Origin: Campylobacterales bacterium
GTDB taxonomy: Bacteria > Campylobacterota > Campylobacteria > Campylobacterales > Sulfurimonadaceae
NCBI GenBank assembly: GCA_016937915.1
Contig: JAFGVR010000226.1
Location: 1 to 7,704, forward strand
DNA length: 7,704 nucleotides
Direction: 5' to 3'
Program-made: the position numbers and the translations under genes
Notes under the pieces: model-generated
Told to the model about the DNA's origin: nothing
The model's input: only the letters and a program-made list of their open reading frames with translations
Databases searched by the model: none
Shown: positions 6,049-7,704 of the stretch, one piece after another
Layout: every line of letters begins with the position of its first letter
Position numbering within the stretch: the first letter of the stretch is position 1

Positions 6049-7521
6049 ATGTCAAAAAACCCAATCTTAGAAGAGATTCTAAACGAAGTTGATAAACACC
6101 CTGAAATCATGTCTCGTCGTGATGCGATGAAATATCTTACAATGTCTCCAATGGCAGCTTCTATTCTTGCAGGTGCTACTGTTGGTGCTACTACTACAGC
6201 AGCTTCAGATGTAAAAGGTAAGATAGTTATCGTTGGTGGTGGTCTTGCTGGTATGAGTACAGCAGCTCGTCTTACTAATACTTTAAGCAACCCAGACATC
6301 ACAGTAATTGAGCCAGATCCACTTTCAGTATCTTACCAACCAGGTCAAACTCTAGTAGGTGCTGGTATTTGGGATAAAAGTGATATCCAATATAATAGAG
6401 ATGATTTCGTACCAAACGGTGTAAAACTTATCAAAGGGAGTGTAACTGCATTTGATCCAGATAACAACACTGTAACAGTTGATGGTAAAGATGTAATCAA
6501 ATATGATCAAATGATTGTTGCTACTGGTCTTATGTTAAATTTTGGAGCTATCAAAGGTTTAGAGGGTGAGATCACTTCAGCTGGTGAAAATTCAGTTGTA
6601 AAAAATTGTGGTGTAACTAAAAATGGTCTTCATTCAATCTACTTCCAAGATGGTGCAGAAGCTACTTGGAAAGGGATAGAAGAGTTAGTAGCTAAAGCTA
6701 AAGCTCACAAAGGTCCAAACAAACTTCAAGCAGTATTTACTCACCCTAACACACCTATCAAATGTGGTGGTGCTCCTAAAAAAATCATGTATTTAACTCA
6801 TGCTCGTTTAGAAGAAGCTGGTGTTCGTGATAAAGTGGAACTAACTTTCTATCCAAATGGTAGTGCAATGTTTGGTGTACCTGAATACCACGAAGCTATC
6901 CTTCAACAATTCAAAGATAGAGGTTTCAAATGGAACTATGCTCATAATCTAATCGAAGTAGATCCAGTTAAAAAAGTAGCTGTATTTGATAAGCACTGGA
7001 AAGAAAAAGGTGCATTTGATGAGGATTTAGAAGAGTATGTAATGGTTACTAAACATGAAAGAGTAGAAGTTCCTTATGATTTTATGCATGTTACACCACC
7101 TATGAAAGCTCCAGATGTTGTTGGTAATTCAGCAGTTGGTTCAGACAAAGGTTGGGTACCAGTTAAAAAAGAGACTCTTCAACATGTTAAGTACAAAAAT
7201 GTATGGTGTTTAGGTGATGTTGCTGCTGTTCCTATGGGTAAAACTGGTGGATCTGTTCGTAAACAATACAAAGTAGTAGTTGATAACATGATAGCTACTA
7301 TGGAGGGTAAATCTTCTTTACCATCAGAGTATGCTGGTTATACTGTTTGTCCATTTATTACAAGCATCGGTACTGTTATGCTTGCTGAGTTTAACTGGAC
7401 TAAAAAACCAACACCTTCATTCCCACTTGACCCAACTCAAGAGAGATGGATTTGGTGGTTATTAAAAGTTTATGCTCTAAAACCTATGACTATCCATGGT
7501 ATGCTTTCAGGTCGTGCATAA
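6049..7521 (+). CDS. Tat-signal flavoprotein of the type II sulfide:quinone oxidoreductase (SQOR) family
   Basis: This 490-residue enzyme should oxidise sulfide or a related sulfur compound and pass electrons via FAD to quinone. It matches, from memory, the mitochondrial-type SQOR along most of its length: VGGGLAG (62-68, FAD) with E88, YQPGQTLVGAG (96-106), HPNTPIKCGGAPKKIMYL (232-249), HVTPPMKAPDV (347-357), KETLQH (374-379) and YTVCPF (431-436). A twin-arginine signal, SRRDAMKYL (22-30), precedes an alanine-rich hydrophobic stretch (about 31-52), so export to the periplasm is likely. The aromatic tail RWIWWLLKVY (466-475) fits a membrane-docking segment. C239 aligns with one redox cysteine of human SQOR, but the second (in GDC) is V391. 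C187 and C387 lie nearby. The function is therefore likely but not certain; a flavocytochrome c-type role is an alternative. Confidence 0.85.
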   Translation: MSKNPILEEILNEVDKHPEIMSRRDAMKYLTMSPMAASILAGATVGATTTAASDVKGKIVIVGGGLAGMSTAARLTNTLSNPDITVIEPDPLSVSYQPGQTLVGAGIWDKSDIQYNRDDFVPNGVKLIKGSVTAFDPDNNTVTVDGKDVIKYDQMIVATGLMLNFGAIKGLEGEITSAGENSVVKNCGVTKNGLHSIYFQDGAEATWKGIEELVAKAKAHKGPNKLQAVFTHPNTPIKCGGAPKKIMYLTHARLEEAGVRDKVELTFYPNGSAMFGVPEYHEAILQQFKDRGFKWNYAHNLIEVDPVKKVAVFDKHWKEKGAFDEDLEEYVMVTKHERVEVPYDFMHVTPPMKAPDVVGNSAVGSDKGWVPVKKETLQHVKYKNVWCLGDVAAVPMGKTGGSVRKQYKVVVDNMIATMEGKSSLPSEYAGYTVCPFITSIGTVMLAEFNWTKKPTPSFPLDPTQERWIWWLLKVYALKPMTIHGMLSGRA

Positions 7522-7535
7522 TAAAATTTAATTTC

Positions 7536-7575
7536 CACGATTACTTCACGATTGTTTATTACAATGGTGAAGTAA
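7536..7575 (+). terminator. Hairpin after the SQOR-like gene, possible transcription end
   Basis: Arms 7541-7555 (TTACTTCACGATTGT) and 7561-7575 (ACAATGGTGAAGTAA) pair over 15 positions with one mismatch around a five-base loop, starting 20 bases after the stop codon. On the plus strand an A-rich run follows rather than Ts, so it is not a classical intrinsic terminator. It may end or protect the mRNA 3' end. The heptamer CACGATT occurs twice, at 7536-7542 and 7547-7553, one helical turn apart. Confidence 0.5.
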
Positions 7576-7602
7576 AAAGAAAAAAACTAGGGTTTATCCC
7601 TA
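7576..7602 (-). terminator. Intrinsic-terminator-like element on the minus strand
   Basis: Read on the minus strand, the stem TAGGG/CCCTA (7588-7602, five-base loop) is followed after one G by seven Ts, a C and five more Ts. The shape is that of a rho-independent terminator, although the stem is short. No gene on that strand is seen to its right inside the window, so what it would terminate is unknown. Confidence 0.35.
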
Positions 7603-7612
7603 AAAGTTACAC

Positions 7613-7646
7613 TTATTATAAAAGTTCAATATAATTTTTATAATAA
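7613..7646. repeat. Perfect 11-base AT inverted repeat, possible operator
   Basis: TTATTATAAAA (7613-7623) and TTTTATAATAA (7636-7646) are exact reverse complements separated by 12 bases. They lie 25 bases upstream of the candidate -10 of the gene starting at 7701. The position fits a dimeric regulator's site; the AT-only arms recall Fur-type sites but could also arise by chance in such AT-rich DNA. Confidence 0.4.
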
Positions 7647-7670
7647 ATACTTAATTTAGAATTTCTAAGT

Positions 7671-7695
7671 TAAAATACATGAAATTTTCAAGGAG
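7671..7695 (+). promoter_or_regulatory. Promoter -10 region and ribosome binding site of the gene at 7701
   Basis: TAAAATAC (7671-7678) repeats the octamer found before porC and luxS, 22 bases before the start codon. AAGGAG at 7690-7695 lies five bases before the ATG, the same spacing as at porC. Confidence 0.5.
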
Positions 7696-7700
7696 AAAAA

Positions 7701-7704
7701 ATGA
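7701..7704 (+). CDS. Start of a further gene, cut by the window edge
   Basis: ATG at 7701 with a strong AAGGAG ribosome binding site (7690-7695) and a candidate promoter marks the first codon of a gene that runs out of the window. Only four bases are present, so nothing can be said of the product. Confidence 0.6.

Noticed and set aside
5955..6302. Minus-strand open frame of 115 codons over the start of the SQOR-like gene
   Set aside because: It is antisense to the Tat signal and FAD-binding region, its composition is that of a mirrored coding frame, and it has no recognisable domain. It is a shadow of the real gene.
7446..7634. Plus-strand open frame of 62 codons at the end of the SQOR-like gene
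   Set aside because: It is an out-of-frame reading of the C-terminus that runs through the downstream hairpin; no ribosome binding site or family pattern is seen.

Overview
The window looks like chromosomal DNA of a Campylobacterota (epsilonproteobacterial) sulfur-oxidising chemolithotroph, of the Sulfurimonas/Sulfuricurvum/Sulfurovum kind. The grounds are the AT-rich sequence, A/T-rich promoter-like tracts with TAAAAT/TACAAT -10 boxes, a four-subunit pyruvate:acceptor oxidoreductase in the gamma-delta-alpha-beta order known from Helicobacter and Campylobacter relatives, and a sulfide:quinone-reductase-type flavoprotein. The assignment rests on recognised protein families and layout, not on a search.

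Layout. At the left edge, on the minus strand, are a 71-residue ribbon-helix-helix-type antitoxin-like gene (13-228) and a tRNA-Ser(GGA) gene (303-390). Everything after that is on the plus strand: a HAD phosphatase with a TTG start (465-1103); the porCDAB operon (1211-4361), tightly packed with a good ribosome binding site before each gene; a 211-base gap with a long imperfect palindrome and the luxS promoter region; luxS (4573-5076), followed after one base by a NifX-like small protein (5078-5380), which overlaps a degenerate methyltransferase-like gene (from about 5370 to 5858); a 190-base AT-rich gap; a Tat-signal-bearing flavoprotein of the type II sulfide:quinone oxidoreductase (SQOR) family (6049-7521); and a 179-base gap with several dyad symmetries, ending with the start codon of another gene at 7701.

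How the genes fit together. PorCDAB interconverts pyruvate and acetyl-CoA plus CO2 with ferredoxin or flavodoxin. In autotrophic Campylobacterota it can run in the carboxylating direction next to the reductive TCA cycle. The SQOR-type enzyme would put electrons from sulfide or a related sulfur compound into the quinone pool. LuxS recycles S-ribosylhomocysteine from the activated methyl cycle, and the two unknown genes behind it are probably co-transcribed with it.

Most of the window is ordinary core metabolism. The parts worth a second look are the SQOR-like protein, which has a twin-arginine signal and lacks the family's second redox cysteine; the luxS-linked pair of unknown genes; and the palindromes in the gaps after porB and after the SQOR-like gene. 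I saw no CRISPR array, insertion sequence, integrase, attachment site or origin, and no gene-free stretch longer than 300 bases.
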